Of a stretch of 22,004 nucleotides of DNA, positions 20,900 to 22,004 are shown in pieces. This DNA is from Bacteroidota bacterium (GTDB lineage: Bacteria > Bacteroidota > Bacteroidia > Chitinophagales > Saprospiraceae). The DNA is taken from NCBI GenBank assembly GCA_024277695.1, contig JAJRUR010000263.1, positions 1 through 22,004 on the forward strand, given 5' to 3'. Numbering within the stretch: the stretch's first letter is position 1; every line of letters starts with the position of its first letter. The translations under genes were made by a program, and so were the position numbers. The notes beneath the pieces were generated by a model. That model was given only the letters and a program-made list of their open reading frames with translations, was not told the origin of the DNA and made no database searches.

Positions 20900-22004
20900 T
20901 TACTGTTTGATGACTCGTACGACACCATTTGTATCTCGACTCAGCCATCGTATCATATAGAGTCCTGCCGGATACGAAGCTAAGTTGATATCGATGGTTG
21001 ACTGACCAGACGATATTATAACGGAGTTGAGACGCTGACCACTTAGATTGAAGAGTTCTATGCGGCTGCGAAAATCCGTATTGGGGATATGCAGAGTAAT
21101 TATGTCCTTCGCTGGGTTGGGGGATATAGTTAATGGAATCGAATGGTTATGTCTTGGTTCGGAGCTACTCGTGATCAGTTTATCGAGATCATGCCGAACT
21201 ATAAAGCCACTACCACCGCTAAAGAAGTATTTTCCTCCGGGTGTCAGCGCTCCGGAACGATAGGAAAAACAGTTTTTTGCCAAAGGAGTCCAAGTAGTTC
21301 CATCATCCGTTGATCGCTGTAGGATGCCATTATTACCACTACCCCATCTGGATGCCAAGATAGATCCATCTTCCGGATTTCTAGTAAAGTCATATCCGCC
21401 TTGCACCGCACGCGGTACCCAAGTCTGACCTCCATCCATAGTCACAAAGCGAGTAGATCCATTACTAATCCATCCATTATCTTTATCTGTAAAAAAGACG
21501 GATACCATATTGTTCCAGTCCACTGAAGTTTCTGTCCAAGACTGTCCGCCATCCGTCGTGACAATAAACTGTTTGCTTCTGCCTACTCCATACCCTGTGG
21601 AAGCATCTAGAAAAAATATATCCGTGGGAATAAAATCCAAATCCGTTTGGATCGCTGTAAAATTCATCCCACCATCGGTAGAGAGATAAGCATAGTTAGT
21701 ACTCATCAGATAGATATCACCGTTGGGTTTTTGACCAAAAAGAGTAGGTTTTTCGCTTTGAGGCATTATTTCTGCAGGTATCCATTCCGAAAAACTGACA
21801 CCACTATCCGTACTAATTAGAGGTTTTGATCCTCCTAATATCACGAGTGACCCATTTTGGAGTATTCCCAAATTCGTGCAGAACTGGGATGTATTGGTCC
21901 AAGTATTACCACTATCTGTCGTTTTTTTTAGTTGATTGCCAAATATTGCATATCCGATATCTTCACTCTCAAAGGCTATGGCTCTCACCAATGTACGTTC
22001 GATC
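20900..22004 (-). CDS. Secreted BNR-repeat beta-propeller with T9SS sorting domain (5' end outside window)
   Basis: The frame is open to the window edge, so the signal peptide and N-terminus are missing; the TTG at 21991 is not the start. At least six Asp-box/BNR-like units are seen, such as KTTDSGNTW, ISTDSGVSF, LSTDGGMNF, VTTDGGQSW, VTMDGGQTW and RSTDDGTTW, as in Ycf48-like or sialidase-like propellers. The last 80 or so residues form a type A T9SS sorting domain: SPNPAKDIITLHIP, then ELFNLSGQRL, then YPAGLYMIRW and a lysine-containing end. The product should cross the outer membrane through T9SS and be anchored or released at the surface. Ligand or enzyme activity cannot be told; a plain binding propeller is most likely. 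Confidence 0.88.
   Translation of the reverse strand, partial: IERTLVRAIAFESEDIGYAIFGNQLKKTTDSGNTWTNTSQFCTNLGILQNGSLVILGGSKPLISTDSGVSFSEWIPAEIMPQSEKPTLFGQKPNGDIYLMSTNYAYLSTDGGMNFTAIQTDLDFIPTDIFFLDASTGYGVGRSKQFIVTTDGGQSWTETSVDWNNMVSVFFTDKDNGWISNGSTRFVTMDGGQTWVPRAVQGGYDFTRNPEDGSILASRWGSGNNGILQRSTDDGTTWTPLAKNCFSYRSGALTPGGKYFFSGGSGFIVRHDLDKLITSSSEPRHNHSIPLTISPNPAKDIITLHIPNTDFRSRIELFNLSGQRLNSVIISSGQSTIDINLASYPAGLYMIRWLSRDTNGVVRVIKQ

Overview
The window looks like a chromosomal stretch of a Bacteroidota bacterium. The evidence is a Wzi/RemB-type outer-membrane protein, a secreted beta-propeller ending in a type IX secretion (T9SS) sorting domain, a Bacteroidota-type geranylgeranylglyceryl phosphate synthase (GGGPS), start regions without Shine-Dalgarno sequences, and several TAnnTTTG -7 boxes. 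Base composition is AT-rich. A Saprospiria- or Chitinophagia-like member is possible, but I cannot fix the order. I see no rRNA, tRNA, CRISPR array, prophage or complete insertion sequence. Most genes are housekeeping; the most interesting signals lie between genes.

Layout. 1-456 is AT-rich with no supported gene. 457-1182 is an unrecognised protein, followed by a Crp/Fnr-type regulator (1326-2003). Two hairpins (2066-2137 and 2206-2239) separate the regulator from the Wzi/RemB-like gene (2278-4065). A minus-strand three-gene unit follows in transcription order: a 473-residue conserved protein of unknown function (6870-5449), an M15/VanY-like lipoprotein peptidase (5459-4644) and a thioredoxin-fold protein (4619-4062). 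Divergent from it are a secreted protein (7072-7605) and a 68-residue stand-alone LuxR-type HTH protein (7636-7842).

The minus-strand gene at 9588-7960 encodes an AspT/YidE-type transporter with two RCK_C domains. Its 5' leader has every part expected of ribosome-mediated attenuation: an 11-codon ORF, a 7-bp candidate antiterminator and an intrinsic terminator. Divergent from it is an ALDH8-like semialdehyde dehydrogenase (9913-11355). A small membrane protein (12132-11581) lies between two intergenic zones carrying a roughly 25-bp interspersed repeat.

A minus-strand housekeeping block runs GGGPS (18601-17834), asnS (17738-16221), polA (16159-13376) and lpxD (13353-12436). asnS has its own good promoter, and lpxD follows polA by 22 bp. 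The 341-bp divergent region between GGGPS and htpG (18943-20811) holds an inverted repeat with a sigma-54-like half on the htpG side. It also holds a strong minus-strand terminator inside the GGGPS leader. htpG ends in a hairpin terminator shared with a convergent T9SS-sorted propeller gene that runs off the window end.

Functionally, the window mixes envelope biogenesis (LpxD, Wzi-like, VanY-like, T9SS cargo), information processing (PolA, AsnRS), protein quality control (HtpG) and transport. The candidate undescribed elements are the transporter attenuator, the terminator-bearing leader before GGGPS, the interspersed repeat family, and the unknown 473-residue protein with its two partners.
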